Source of the DNA: UBA1412 sp964609795
Lineage (GTDB): Bacteria > Verrucomicrobiota > Verrucomicrobiia > Limisphaerales > UBA1412
Length of the DNA stretch: 21,861 nt
Direction: 5' to 3'
Assembly: GCA_964609795.1 (NCBI GenBank)
Contig: CAZSTC010000038.1
Coordinates: 1-21,861 of the forward strand
Shown: one piece after another, positions 5,859 through 14,523 of the stretch
Position numbering within the stretch: the first letter of the stretch is position 1
Layout of the letters: each line of letters opens with the position of its first letter
Made by a program: the position numbers and the translations under genes
The notes under the pieces: generated by a model
Told to the model about the DNA's origin: nothing
Database searches by the model: none
What the model saw: the letters and a program-made list of their open reading frames with translations, nothing else

Positions 5859-8800
5859 TCAAGGGAGCTCGATAATGCGGCCGGGTTTGACGAAGGCGAC
5901 ATATTTCTTGCGGACCGGCAAGCCGTAAATCGCCTGCATCGCATAGGCGTAGAGATTGATCTGGGGTGCGTGAGAGAGGGCTTTCTCGGGGGATTCTTTC
6001 GCGCTGACCTGGTCGGTTTTGTAATCCAGGACCCAGATTTCATTCTCGCCCAGCATCAGGAGGTCTATGACTCCCTGGACAACGATCGCTTCATCGGTGC
6101 CGGTCAGGATCGAACCGAAGCCGAGCTGGGTCAGCTCCTTATCCCTGAGCAGGATGGAGAAGGAGACTTCGCGCTCTACCTCGCCCCAGTGCTGCAGGAA
6201 AGCCCTGGCGACATCGCTCTGCCAGAATTGCTCGACCTGCGGGAGCATTTCCGAGCGTGCCAATTGGGCCTCATCCTGTGACACGGCGCCGGATTCGATC
6301 ATCCTCTCGAGTTCTTTTTCGTAGAAATCCGAAGGCGGAGGAGTCTCTGCGAATTCCGGGCCGAGCTGAAGCCGCTCCATAATTTTGTGGAAGAGCGAAC
6401 CTTTCTCGGCCGCTTTTTGCATCGCATCCGAAGAGGTCATCGGGCCGCTGTTCCGGTCGATGCCTCGCCGCAATTCGGAGATTTTTTTGAGACTGGTCAC
6501 CGAGTTCTTGGATGGGATATCGACGATGGATTCATGAGGATAGACCCAAGGTGTTATTTTCTCGCGCTCTTGCCGGAGTTGCTTCAGGTAGTTATCGACC
6601 AATATCTCTTCGGGGATGACCTCTTCTTCTATTTCCGTTTGGCTTATCTCGCTTGAAATTTCCAGCATGACATTGAGCGGAGGATTGGTCGGGATCGTGA
6701 TCTCTTTTTCTCCCGGCGCAAAAATAGTCTTCGCGTTATCCGCTGGGATATACTTGTCTAACCAGCTCAGAATCCACCCGACGTAGGATTCCTTTTCCAT
6801 GAGGATGCGCTCTACCGAGAAGGGAGGCGCTGCTTCAGGGGAACTCTCTTTTTTAGATTTTTTTCCGGATTTTTTAGTCTTTCCCTCTTCTTCGTTTTTT
6901 TCAGGTGTTTCAGATTTCTGTGATTCGTGAGCCGGGGCGCTGAGGCAAAGAAAGAGATAATCGCGCGCACGGGTCATGGCCACGTAGAGAATCCGCATCT
7001 CTTCGCCAATGAGTTCGCGCGTCTCCTTCTTCTTATAAGACCAGACGCCGAGCGTATCCAAACGTTGCGGGAAGCCCTTTTCCTCGTCGATACTCCGGGC
7101 GTGTAGAAAGATTCCGTCCTCCTCATTGAAACCGAGGCCATCTTCGAGAGTGGCTTTTTGTATTTTTTTACCCATGCCGACCAGGAAAACGATCGGGTAT
7201 TCCAGCCCTTTGCTTTTGTGAACGGTGCGGATTTGCACGGCGTTTGAGCCTGTTGCGGAGTTTGCGCTGGTGTAATCGGAAGAATTGTTTTCCCGGACAT
7301 CTTTAATGTAATTTAGGAAAAGGGGGATGCTCTGGCTGCCCGAGGTGTCAAAGGTCCGGATGAGGGAAATGAAACGGCGGATGTTTTTGATTTTCTGTTC
7401 CGGGAAGGGCAGCGCATAGAGGCAATCCTCGTAGCCGGTCTCATCAATAATATTCTCCAGCAAGTCCGAGATGGTCAGGTAGCGCAGGCGGCCTCTCCAA
7501 TCATCATATTTATCCTTGGCATCGAGGAGCCTTTTGGCCAGACTCGGATATTCACTGTTGATGGGGCTCTGGCTCTTGGCGGCATCCCGGCTCGCGGTGT
7601 CAACAGCCTCCCAGAAATAACCGTGGGGATAGAGTGTGCGCAGTTGGATGACTTCAAGCTTGGTAATCCGGATAAACGGTGAGAAGAGAAAGCCTAACAA
7701 GGGATAATCCTGACGGGGGTTATTCAGGAGCTCGATGATGTTCATGAGGTCCATCACCTCTACACAGTCAAAAATCGGGATCCCCGGAGCCACAATGGGA
7801 ATAGAGCGGCGCTCAAATTCACGGATGAAGATGGAGGCCGTTTCATTCTGACCTCCTCTGCAAAGCAGTGCCACGTCCGACCACTCCATCGGCCGAGTCG
7901 GGGGTGAGTCATCGCTTGTCTTACCCGTGTGTGAATCCACTCTGATCTTGAGCGTTTCTTTGAGTTTCAGGAGCTTTTCGGCAACCAGTATCGCCTCTTT
8001 CTCCGCATTGGTCAAATCCTCCTCTGACGATTCCTCTTCCTCTTCCTCGTTTTTTTTGGCCTTATTCTTTTTAACGTTCCAGATAATCTGAACGCGCGGG
8101 GTTTCGGAGTGGACCGCCGGAGCGCTGGCTTCCAGTTTTGAGTGTTCTCCGAATTCCACTGAACCCACCTGCTTCTTCATCATATCGCCGAAGAAGACAT
8201 TGGCAAAGTCGAGGATAGCGGCCTGGCTGCGATAGTTTTTATTGAGCGGATAGCAGTTCCAGCCGTCCGCGCCTTTCAGCGCCTTTTCTTCATACTCGCG
8301 GAAGACGCGCGGGTTGGCCAGACGGAAGCGGTAGATGCTCTGCTTGACGTCGCCGACAATGAATCTGTTCTGGTTTGCGATGGCCGAGATGATCGCATCC
8401 TGAACGCTGTCGGTATCCTGGAATTCATCCACGAAAATAAAGTGGTAGTTTTCGCGCAGGGACTCCGCAATCGGTGTCGGCTCTTTTGTCTTCGGGTCGC
8501 GCAGGAGCCGGAGCGTAAACTGGAGTTGATCAGAAAAAGTCAGGCCGTTCTGGAATTCTTTCTGACGTTTGAATTCGGCTTGGAATTCTTCCAAAAGATC
8601 GAGCATGAGCGTGGCGACCCAGCGAGATTCATCCCAGCGGCAGGTGAGCTCTTTCTCTACCTGGTCCCAATTGAGAGGTGTCTCCGGAGCATCCTTGGGA
8701 TTCGGTTCCAGACCGAAGTAGTCGAGGATAGCGATTATTTTTTTTCGGAGATCATTAATCTCTGTCTTGAGACAGCCCGAGCGGGATTTTGTGGCTTTGA

Positions 8801-9653
8801 CGAATTCCCCAAGAAGAATGATCTGGTTTTCCCGGCTGGGGTGATGGAGGGCATTTGCGAGGGCTTCGCGCATTTCAGGGGTTGCTTTTTCTTCCCAGAT
8901 AGAGTCCCCATATAGTGAGAGGAACCGGAGAAATTCTCCCTGCTCTTCGTCTCCGGCGCCAAAAAATATCTGCTCCCATTGGATGGGGTAGTTTTCTTCA
9001 CAGAGTTTTTTCTGTTTTTCAATCCACTCTTCGGGGTAGGCCAGCGACTGCGTGAAATCGTAAATTCTGAAGAGCATTTCCCGGAGAGTAGCCTCTTTGT
9101 TGTCGAGATGCTCTCTCAGGAAAAGTACGAGCGGGTCGCCCTCCTTCTGTTCCTTCCTGAGCCGGCTATCCTCTGAATAATGCTTCTTCATGACCAGAGT
9201 GAAAGCCTCCTTCATCAGGATAAAAGTGTTCGATTTATCCAGCGCAGAGGGGTTGCTGGCCAGGTTGAGCCCCATCGCGGGCAGAAGGTCGAAATGCTCC
9301 CTCAGGAGCTTCAGGCAAAAGCTGTGAATCGTGCAGATGCTTGCGGTTTCCAGATGGACGAGCTCGCTCTCCAGTCTCCGGATTGTATCTGAATAACCCT
9401 GTTTTTTCTCTGCACGGAGCTCATCAATCCGGCGGTTGATCTCCTCACGGATGCGATTTTTCATCTCGGCGGCGGCATCCTTCATGAAGGTGATCATCAG
9501 AATATTCTGAAGGCTGACCGGATTATTTTCATCCAAAACTTTTTCCAGACAGCGGCCGACCAGCACAGAGGTTTTGCCGCAGCCTGCACCGGCCGATACG
9601 ATCGCGTTGCCTTCGGCCTGAATCGCTTTTTGTTGTTGCTCGTTGTAATTCAT
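5859..9653 (-). CDS. addA: AddA-like ATP-dependent helicase/nuclease (UvrD/RecB family)
   Basis: From ATG 9653 (MNYNEQQQKAIQ) the protein has 1264 residues. Motifs run in UvrD/AddA order: Q-motif EQQQKAI, Walker A SAGAGCGKTS near 20-30, Walker B FVDEFQDTDS near 405-415, RTVHKSKGLEYP and EEMRILYVAMTRARDYL, then a C-terminal PD-(D/E)xK nuclease with KGSLFHKIMERL, GVIDLL, VLDYKTDQV near 1209 and QINLYAYAM. The nuclease residues look intact. AddA with AddB resects double-strand breaks for RecA loading. Two low-complexity charged linkers (about 530-555, Glu-rich; about 905-940, Lys/Glu-rich) are unusual additions. The frame continues upstream to GTG 9731, but the family normally begins at the Q-motif. 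No AddB lies in the window. It sits 87 bp after the GH78 gene on the same strand and may be read from its promoter. Confidence 0.88.
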   Translation of the reverse strand: MNYNEQQQKAIQAEGNAIVSAGAGCGKTSVLVGRCLEKVLDENNPVSLQNILMITFMKDAAAEMKNRIREEINRRIDELRAEKKQGYSDTIRRLESELVHLETASICTIHSFCLKLLREHFDLLPAMGLNLASNPSALDKSNTFILMKEAFTLVMKKHYSEDSRLRKEQKEGDPLVLFLREHLDNKEATLREMLFRIYDFTQSLAYPEEWIEKQKKLCEENYPIQWEQIFFGAGDEEQGEFLRFLSLYGDSIWEEKATPEMREALANALHHPSRENQIILLGEFVKATKSRSGCLKTEINDLRKKIIAILDYFGLEPNPKDAPETPLNWDQVEKELTCRWDESRWVATLMLDLLEEFQAEFKRQKEFQNGLTFSDQLQFTLRLLRDPKTKEPTPIAESLRENYHFIFVDEFQDTDSVQDAIISAIANQNRFIVGDVKQSIYRFRLANPRVFREYEEKALKGADGWNCYPLNKNYRSQAAILDFANVFFGDMMKKQVGSVEFGEHSKLEASAPAVHSETPRVQIIWNVKKNKAKKNEEEEEESSEEDLTNAEKEAILVAEKLLKLKETLKIRVDSHTGKTSDDSPPTRPMEWSDVALLCRGGQNETASIFIREFERRSIPIVAPGIPIFDCVEVMDLMNIIELLNNPRQDYPLLGFLFSPFIRITKLEVIQLRTLYPHGYFWEAVDTASRDAAKSQSPINSEYPSLAKRLLDAKDKYDDWRGRLRYLTISDLLENIIDETGYEDCLYALPFPEQKIKNIRRFISLIRTFDTSGSQSIPLFLNYIKDVRENNSSDYTSANSATGSNAVQIRTVHKSKGLEYPIVFLVGMGKKIQKATLEDGLGFNEEDGIFLHARSIDEEKGFPQRLDTLGVWSYKKKETRELIGEEMRILYVAMTRARDYLFLCLSAPAHESQKSETPEKNEEEGKTKKSGKKSKKESSPEAAPPFSVERILMEKESYVGWILSWLDKYIPADNAKTIFAPGEKEITIPTNPPLNVMLEISSEISQTEIEEEVIPEEILVDNYLKQLRQEREKITPWVYPHESIVDIPSKNSVTSLKKISELRRGIDRNSGPMTSSDAMQKAAEKGSLFHKIMERLQLGPEFAETPPPSDFYEKELERMIESGAVSQDEAQLARSEMLPQVEQFWQSDVARAFLQHWGEVEREVSFSILLRDKELTQLGFGSILTGTDEAIVVQGVIDLLMLGENEIWVLDYKTDQVSAKESPEKALSHAPQINLYAYAMQAIYGLPVRKKYVAFVKPGRIIELP

Positions 9654-9740
9654 GAGGAGTGGAGATGTGGATTTGTTTTTTGGGAAAGTGAGAGAGGGAC
9701 AGAGCGGAGGCTCCATCCCTCTCCAAGTCACAGAGAGACT

Positions 9741-12731
9741 CTATTTGACCTGCTGGCCATTGAGCATAATTGTGTCAAAGCCGGCCAGGGTCGGGTTACT
9801 CTTGAACTCTACCTGCACACCCTCGGGCGCTTTAAAGGTAATGTTGAGCACCTTGTTGGCCTCGATCTTCCAGCGGACGCTTACGACGCCCCGGGTGGTG
9901 AGAACGCCGCCCTCGGCCCAGGTGAGGTCATAGATGCGCGGGCTCAGCTCCACGGTTGCAGCCCCGGGCGAGGTGGGGACAATCCCCAGAATCACCCGCG
10001 GCAGGAACCGGCTGGGTGCAGAAGACCAGGCATGGCAATGGCTGCGGGTCGGGAATTTCGGAATGGTGGTTCCGCCGGGGAAGCTCTCCCAGACCGTTGT
10101 GGAACCGACCTCGAGCATCGGCAGATAGTTCTTATAAATCTGCTCAATGATGACATCCTGATGGCCGAATTTCTCCAGCGTTTCATAGAGATAGAGTACG
10201 GCGAAGGGGGAGCCGATCTTCACCATGTTGTCCGGCGGATTCAGGACGTTATTGATGAGCGCCTCGCGATTCTGCGGCTCAGCGATATCGTAGAGCAGGG
10301 AGAGGAAGCTCGTATGCTGGCAGATGCTGGGGCTGATCTTGCCGTCATTGTGAATCGAATCGGGATAGGATTTCTTATTCTCATCCCAGAGCTTGTTGAT
10401 GGCTCCGACCAGGCGTCCACGGGTCACCCGCAACCATTTGTCATCGGGCGTGCCTCCAATGGCGTTTGAGAGGTTCAGCGCGGCATCGATGGCGCCCACC
10501 ATGAACATGCTGTTGTGGGTGACGGTGTTGGGGCCCTGATCAGCTCCGGACCAGTCGAACATATTCCAGAAGGGACCGCTGAAGAGGTTATCCTGGTTGA
10601 TATAGGCGGCGGTGCCTCTCAGGTTTTGCATCACGGCCGGGAAGTATTCTTTGACGAATTCTTTGTCACCAGTCTGCCAATAGTAATCCCAGACGGAGAT
10701 GCCCCAGAGGAAGCTCCAAGCCGGCAGGAGCGTATCCCAGCAACTGGGAGTCTGGCATCCTGCGAAGGGATAGTGCTCCAGAGATTGAGCGGTGATATTG
10801 ATGCAGCGGCGGGCCAGGTCCTCGGCACCGAAAACGCCATAGCCGAAGAGCGACTCATTGCGGGCATCGCCCACCCAATGGGTCTGTTCATAAAGCGGGC
10901 AATCGGTGTAGGTATCTTCCATGCAGAGCTTCAGAGTGCGGGTGGAGATATCCCAGATTTGGGAGAGACGCGCATCGCTGCAGGCAAAGCTGCCCTGATA
11001 ATCGACAGGGTAGGTCGATTCAATGAGGTGGAAGTTCTGGATTTCTACCGGACCGCTCATCTGGCGAAGGGTCAGGTAAATATAGCGTCCGCTGCGGCGT
11101 TTGAGCGAGACCATCTCGTTGACACCCTCTTTGGCGATGTAGCGCATCCCGTTGCGGTTTTCACGCGGGATCTGGATTTCTCCTCCCTGAGAGATATATT
11201 CAAGCTGGACGATATCGAGAACCGTTCCGGCCGGAGCTTTCATGCGGAAAGAATAGTAGCCGCAGCTCTGTTCGCCCAGGTCGTAGGCCAGTTCCACGTC
11301 TCCGCGCGGGTCGGGATAGACAATGGTCGGCAGAGCGTTATTGTGAATGAGCCCGGCAGGATTTTTGACCAGGGCACGGGCATCGGCTTCCAGAACCGCT
11401 TTGTCATAAAAAGGCCAGTAGAAATCCTGAAGCAGCATCTGGCTGCTGGGGTAATTGCGCAGACGCTCTTTGGCTCCGGCGACGAATTCCTCCGCCGTTT
11501 TGATTTTGAGCATCTGAGCGATGATTTCGGAGTAGAGCCTGTTTTTGCGGTCGACATCCGGCAGCGGCCGGGTGTAGTCGTTGGTGGCGTAATAGCACTC
11601 GGGCAAATGGATATAGGTCCATGGATTCTCGAAATTCGCCTCCAGCGGGTTGACGAGTTTGAAGCCTTCGGTGTTGCCCCTGAATCGGAGCGTTTTCTCG
11701 CGATCATGGCCGGCGATCCCGGCTGAAAAAGTGCAGATCAGGTGCTTGCCCGCTTCGAGCTTCATTTTGCCGCTGCGTTCGACGCCGTCCACCGAGATGC
11801 GTAAGCGCTCAGCGCCGCGGATATCCCCAGTGTGGAGATCGATATCGCAAGCCTCCTTGTTTTCCAGGACTGTGATCATTCCGCCGGCCATACTGGTGGT
11901 GTGGCTGGCTTCGATCATGCCCGGGTAATTCTGCTGCGTGGGCTGAATGCAGAAATTGAGCCCTTCGGATTTGACCACGCTTGCACCCATGAAGCTCTTG
12001 AAGAACATCGGCGTGCGGCTGAAGAGGGCCACGTCGCGTGGATTCAGATCCTTCCAGGGACCGCCATCGGCCGGGAAGAGCTCCGCTGCCGGGGTGAAGT
12101 TGCCGCGGGTTTCCAGCCGGGCATCATACCACTCGCAAGCCTCCATCTGGATGCTCGCTTTGGGGGTATTGGAAATCCATTGCGGCAGGTCGGCGGTCAT
12201 CCAGGTGCCGTCGGTGCCGAGGAAGGTTTTTCCGTCCAGGTCCAACTGGGCCAGTGCTCCGGCCTGCTGCGGAATGACGTGGAAGGTGCCGACACCGAAA
12301 TATCTAGCGATGATGGAGATTCTGTTTTCGGCATTGGGTTTCAGGTATTGAGTGACATCGAGCTCATCATACTGGTAATGCTCGGGCCAGGCACGGCAGG
12401 GACCGTCGGCAACCCAGGTATCATTGATGGAGAGCCGGTACCAGCTATCGGCCGTGATATAGAGCATGGCCTTTTCGAAAGAGGGGATGACCGCATTCCG
12501 GGTCAGGAGAATGGTCTGATTATAGCCTCGATAGGCCGGGACCTCGCCTTGAGCACTCTGGGGCTTCCATATCCACTTGGCTGAGAGCTTGGGCTGAGCC
12601 GGCTCGGCCGCCGTATCGGCAACTGTTTGCGCGCAAAAGCCCAGAGAAATCAGGGCACTGAGGACGACCGCCCTCGTGAGGAGCCTGCCCGGGCCCCATT
12701 TTTTCCAAAACGACTTCGTTAAATCATTCAT
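9741..12731 (-). CDS. Secreted GH78 alpha-L-rhamnosidase
   Basis: The 996-residue enzyme starts at ATG 12731 behind a strong GGAGG (12736-12740) 4 nt away. Residues 1-39 are a signal peptide (VVLSALISLGFCAQTVA). The N-terminal beta-sandwich modules (SAKWIWKP, ITADSWYRLSINDTWV, GPCRAWPEHYQYDELDVTQYL) match the rhamnosidase N domain. The (alpha/alpha)6 catalytic domain carries DCPLYEQTHWVGDARNE near 612-628, whose Glu fits the general acid, and TTVWESFPGG near 880, whose Glu fits the base. It is followed by SHCHAWSSAP and the C-terminal beta-domain with the LGIVP-SPG segment. GH78 enzymes cleave terminal alpha-L-rhamnose from plant or bacterial glycans. The YEQ variant is common in the family. 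It follows a small membrane protein by 49 bp, suggesting a two-gene unit. Substrate is inferred, not seen. Confidence 0.87.
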   Translation of the reverse strand: MNDLTKSFWKKWGPGRLLTRAVVLSALISLGFCAQTVADTAAEPAQPKLSAKWIWKPQSAQGEVPAYRGYNQTILLTRNAVIPSFEKAMLYITADSWYRLSINDTWVADGPCRAWPEHYQYDELDVTQYLKPNAENRISIIARYFGVGTFHVIPQQAGALAQLDLDGKTFLGTDGTWMTADLPQWISNTPKASIQMEACEWYDARLETRGNFTPAAELFPADGGPWKDLNPRDVALFSRTPMFFKSFMGASVVKSEGLNFCIQPTQQNYPGMIEASHTTSMAGGMITVLENKEACDIDLHTGDIRGAERLRISVDGVERSGKMKLEAGKHLICTFSAGIAGHDREKTLRFRGNTEGFKLVNPLEANFENPWTYIHLPECYYATNDYTRPLPDVDRKNRLYSEIIAQMLKIKTAEEFVAGAKERLRNYPSSQMLLQDFYWPFYDKAVLEADARALVKNPAGLIHNNALPTIVYPDPRGDVELAYDLGEQSCGYYSFRMKAPAGTVLDIVQLEYISQGGEIQIPRENRNGMRYIAKEGVNEMVSLKRRSGRYIYLTLRQMSGPVEIQNFHLIESTYPVDYQGSFACSDARLSQIWDISTRTLKLCMEDTYTDCPLYEQTHWVGDARNESLFGYGVFGAEDLARRCINITAQSLEHYPFAGCQTPSCWDTLLPAWSFLWGISVWDYYWQTGDKEFVKEYFPAVMQNLRGTAAYINQDNLFSGPFWNMFDWSGADQGPNTVTHNSMFMVGAIDAALNLSNAIGGTPDDKWLRVTRGRLVGAINKLWDENKKSYPDSIHNDGKISPSICQHTSFLSLLYDIAEPQNREALINNVLNPPDNMVKIGSPFAVLYLYETLEKFGHQDVIIEQIYKNYLPMLEVGSTTVWESFPGGTTIPKFPTRSHCHAWSSAPSRFLPRVILGIVPTSPGAATVELSPRIYDLTWAEGGVLTTRGVVSVRWKIEANKVLNITFKAPEGVQVEFKSNPTLAGFDTIMLNGQQVK

Positions 12732-12780
12732 ATCGCCTCCTTATATACCACAAGGGGAATATGATTTCAAACAAAAGCCC

Positions 12781-13368
12781 TTATCGCTTTATGAGCGCTT
12801 TCATGCGCTTCAACTTTTTCTTTCTGGAATAGAATACGGTTGCGAAAAAGATCGGCAGAATAAGAAGGGAGCCGATGGTATATCCCAGAAAATTCTTTTT
12901 TTTGCTCGGTGGGGCAGGCTTGCGGATTTGCTCCGGGACGGCCCGGTAGTCGGCATCGAGCCAGCCCGATTTCTGGTAACTTTCGAGCTTGGTTCGGATG
13001 GATTGCCTTTCGATAAGCCCTGCCCGAGAGCCCTTTTGCATCCAGTCGTGAATCATAGTGAGCCTTAGCGCCGCCTCGGGATATCGCCCCATCTCTTCCA
13101 GAGCCAGGGCCTCCAGCAAGAGGAAACGGATCCGATTCATTTCATAATATTCGGGGAAGGATTTTTCAATTTCGTTCAATATCTCGAATCCCCGGGTCTG
13201 GTTTGTCGTGAGAAAAGCGGTTTCGGCGGCGGATTGCAACCGGATCGCTTCAAACTGACGGAGTGCCTGGTCCGGGGTATCCGGCATGGGTACCGGAGTT
13301 TCTGCCGCAGCCGCGCCCAAGATTGCGGCCCAGATAAAAAAGGAGATTATAACAGATTGCAGCCTCAT
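12781..13368 (-). CDS. Small membrane protein with helical periplasmic domain, unknown function
   Basis: I do not recognise a named family. The 195-residue protein has a signal sequence (VIISFFIWAAILGAAAAE, residues 5-22) and a helical, TPR-like middle (LLLEALALEEMGRYPEAALRLTMIHDW, paired helices with an MGRYPEA turn, about 85-115). A C-terminal transmembrane segment (YTIGSLLILPIFFATVFYS, about 162-180) is followed by a very basic cytoplasmic tail (RKKKLKRMKALIKR). The topology is therefore periplasmic domain, membrane anchor, cytoplasmic basic tail. It is the first gene of a minus-strand run and lies 49 bp before the GH78 gene, so the two may be co-expressed. The start ATG 13368 gives the signal peptide but has only a distant GAGGG as ribosome site. 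Confidence 0.6.
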   Translation of the reverse strand: MRLQSVIISFFIWAAILGAAAAETPVPMPDTPDQALRQFEAIRLQSAAETAFLTTNQTRGFEILNEIEKSFPEYYEMNRIRFLLLEALALEEMGRYPEAALRLTMIHDWMQKGSRAGLIERQSIRTKLESYQKSGWLDADYRAVPEQIRKPAPPSKKKNFLGYTIGSLLILPIFFATVFYSRKKKLKRMKALIKR

Positions 13369-13532
13369 GATTACGATAAAGCCCTCTCAATAAACATCGG
13401 TAACACGCTCGCATTCCCCGAGAATTTTGTCGAGTAAATTATCGCCCGGGCCGGGGCGCCGCGAGTAAGGAAGGAGCAGTTCATTCTTGACCTGGGGCTG
13501 CGGCTGCTATTGAATCGGGTTCGCGAAAGTGG
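13369..13532. promoter_or_regulatory. Divergent intergenic region between the membrane-protein gene and the SDR operon
   Basis: This 164-bp spacer separates divergently transcribed units and must hold a promoter for each. For the plus strand, TTGACC (13487-13492) with TATTGA (13508-13513) is the best pair, but the spacing is only 15 bp. Nothing convincing is seen for the minus strand. No strong dyad operator is visible. Confidence 0.3.
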
Positions 13533-14267
13533 ATGGTCAAGATGGGTAAGAATATTCTTTTAACGGGTGGAACGCGCGGGATCGGAGCCGCGATTGCGGA
13601 AATGTTGCTCGAGAGCGGGCATCGTGTTCTCTGTTGCGGGCGAGGCGAGGAGTATCACGGGCCGGCGGAGTATTTCCGCTGCGATGTGTCGCAGAGTCGG
13701 GATAGGGAGCTCCTTGTGGAAGAGGCGCTGCGGCGGATGGGCTCCATCGAAGTTCTGGTGAATAATGCGGGCGTGGCGCCTGAGGTGCGCGCTGATCTGC
13801 TCGAGGCGACCGAGGAGAGTTTTGAGCGGGTGATGGCGATCAACCTCAAGGGACCCTTTTTCCTCACTCAGAAGGTGGCGCAGGCGATGGCGGCTGCCGG
13901 AAACGTTCCCGGGAGAATGGTGATCAATATCGGCTCCATTTCCGCGGAAGTGGCCAGCATTAACCGCGGTGATTACTGTATGAGCAAGGCGGCCGTGGCG
14001 ATGGCGACTCAGCTCTGGGCCGTGCGGTTGGCCGAGTTCGGGATCGGTGTTTACGAGATTCGCCCGGGGGTGATCCATACCGATATGACGCGCGGAGTGA
14101 GCAGCCGCTACGATGCCCTGATTGAAGACGGCCTGACGCTTCAGCCGCGCTGGGGTGAGCCCGAAGACGTGGCGCGTGCGGTCCGGATGCTGGTTCAGGA
14201 GGATCTGGCCTATTCGACCGGGCAGGTGCTGCGGGTGGACGGGGGAATGTGCGTTCGCCGTCTTTAA
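13533..14267 (+). CDS. SDR-family NAD(P)-dependent oxidoreductase (FabG-like)
   Basis: The 244-residue classical short-chain dehydrogenase has the dinucleotide motif TGGTRGIG at 11-18, NNAG at 77-80 and the catalytic Ser in GSIS (135/137). YCMSK follows at 148-152 (Tyr148, Lys152), with RPGVIHTDM and the C-terminal GQVLRVDGGM. All catalytic residues are present. Such enzymes oxidise or reduce a hydroxyl/keto group; many in catabolic operons act on sugar acids (KduD-type) or polyols, while FabG acts on acyl-ACP. There is no fatty-acid gene nearby, and the operon ends with a KDPG aldolase, so a sugar-acid substrate is the better guess. A second in-frame ATG (13542) is an equally good start. Neither has a strong ribosome site. 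It leads the plus-strand operon; the next gene starts 71 bp after its stop. Confidence 0.87.
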   Translation: MVKMGKNILLTGGTRGIGAAIAEMLLESGHRVLCCGRGEEYHGPAEYFRCDVSQSRDRELLVEEALRRMGSIEVLVNNAGVAPEVRADLLEATEESFERVMAINLKGPFFLTQKVAQAMAAAGNVPGRMVINIGSISAEVASINRGDYCMSKAAVAMATQLWAVRLAEFGIGVYEIRPGVIHTDMTRGVSSRYDALIEDGLTLQPRWGEPEDVARAVRMLVQEDLAYSTGQVLRVDGGMCVRRL

Positions 14268-14338
14268 ACCCGGGGGAGTGTTGCGTTTCGGCTTTTTTTG
14301 CATTAAACTTGCCGCTGCTTGTGGAAAGAAGAGTAAAA

Positions 14339-14521
14339 ATGTCACAGCCCACGAAATCCGTCAGACTTCCGGCTGAGCTTATCGCCGAAGTGGAGTCTGC
14401 GGCCCGGGCCAAAAGGAGGAGCGTACCCCAGCAGATCGAGTATTGGGTACGCTTGGCGATGGAGATGGAAAAAGAGGGTGATTCTTCCCCGGGCGGCTCA
14501 AAGGAAATCGAAAAAATTTAA
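14339..14521 (+). CDS. ParD-like small protein, ribbon-helix-helix type, without toxin partner
   Basis: The 60-residue protein from ATG 14339 (MSQPTKSVRLPAELIAEVES) matches the ParD-like antitoxin pattern. A short beta strand SVRLP is followed by helices ELIAEVESAARAKRRSVPQQIEYWVRLAMEME, with the QQIEYWVRLA segment being characteristic. The frame extends 30 codons upstream, but the start is set by homology and by the GAAAGAAGAG stretch before it. Family members are annotated as antitoxins, yet no RelE/ParE-like toxin gene is adjacent: the SDR precedes it by 71 bp and the FAD oxidoreductase starts 2 bp after its stop. It may instead be a DNA-binding autoregulator of the operon. The acidic C-terminal tail (SPGGSKEIEKI) looks disordered. 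Confidence 0.7.
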   Translation: MSQPTKSVRLPAELIAEVESAARAKRRSVPQQIEYWVRLAMEMEKEGDSSPGGSKEIEKI

Positions 14522-14523
14522 CG

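Noticed and set aside
10515..11726. 403-codon plus-strand frame
   Set aside because: It is the antisense shadow of the GH78 rhamnosidase, which has all family motifs and a strong ribosome site.
12732..12780. Promoter directly before the GH78 gene (TTTGAA with TATATA)
   Set aside because: The -10 would overlap the GGAGG ribosome site, leaving no leader; the short gap to the previous gene fits co-transcription better.
13560..14345. 261-codon minus-strand frame
   Set aside because: It is antisense to the SDR gene; its composition (many His, Arg, Pro) is typical of a GC-rich shadow frame.
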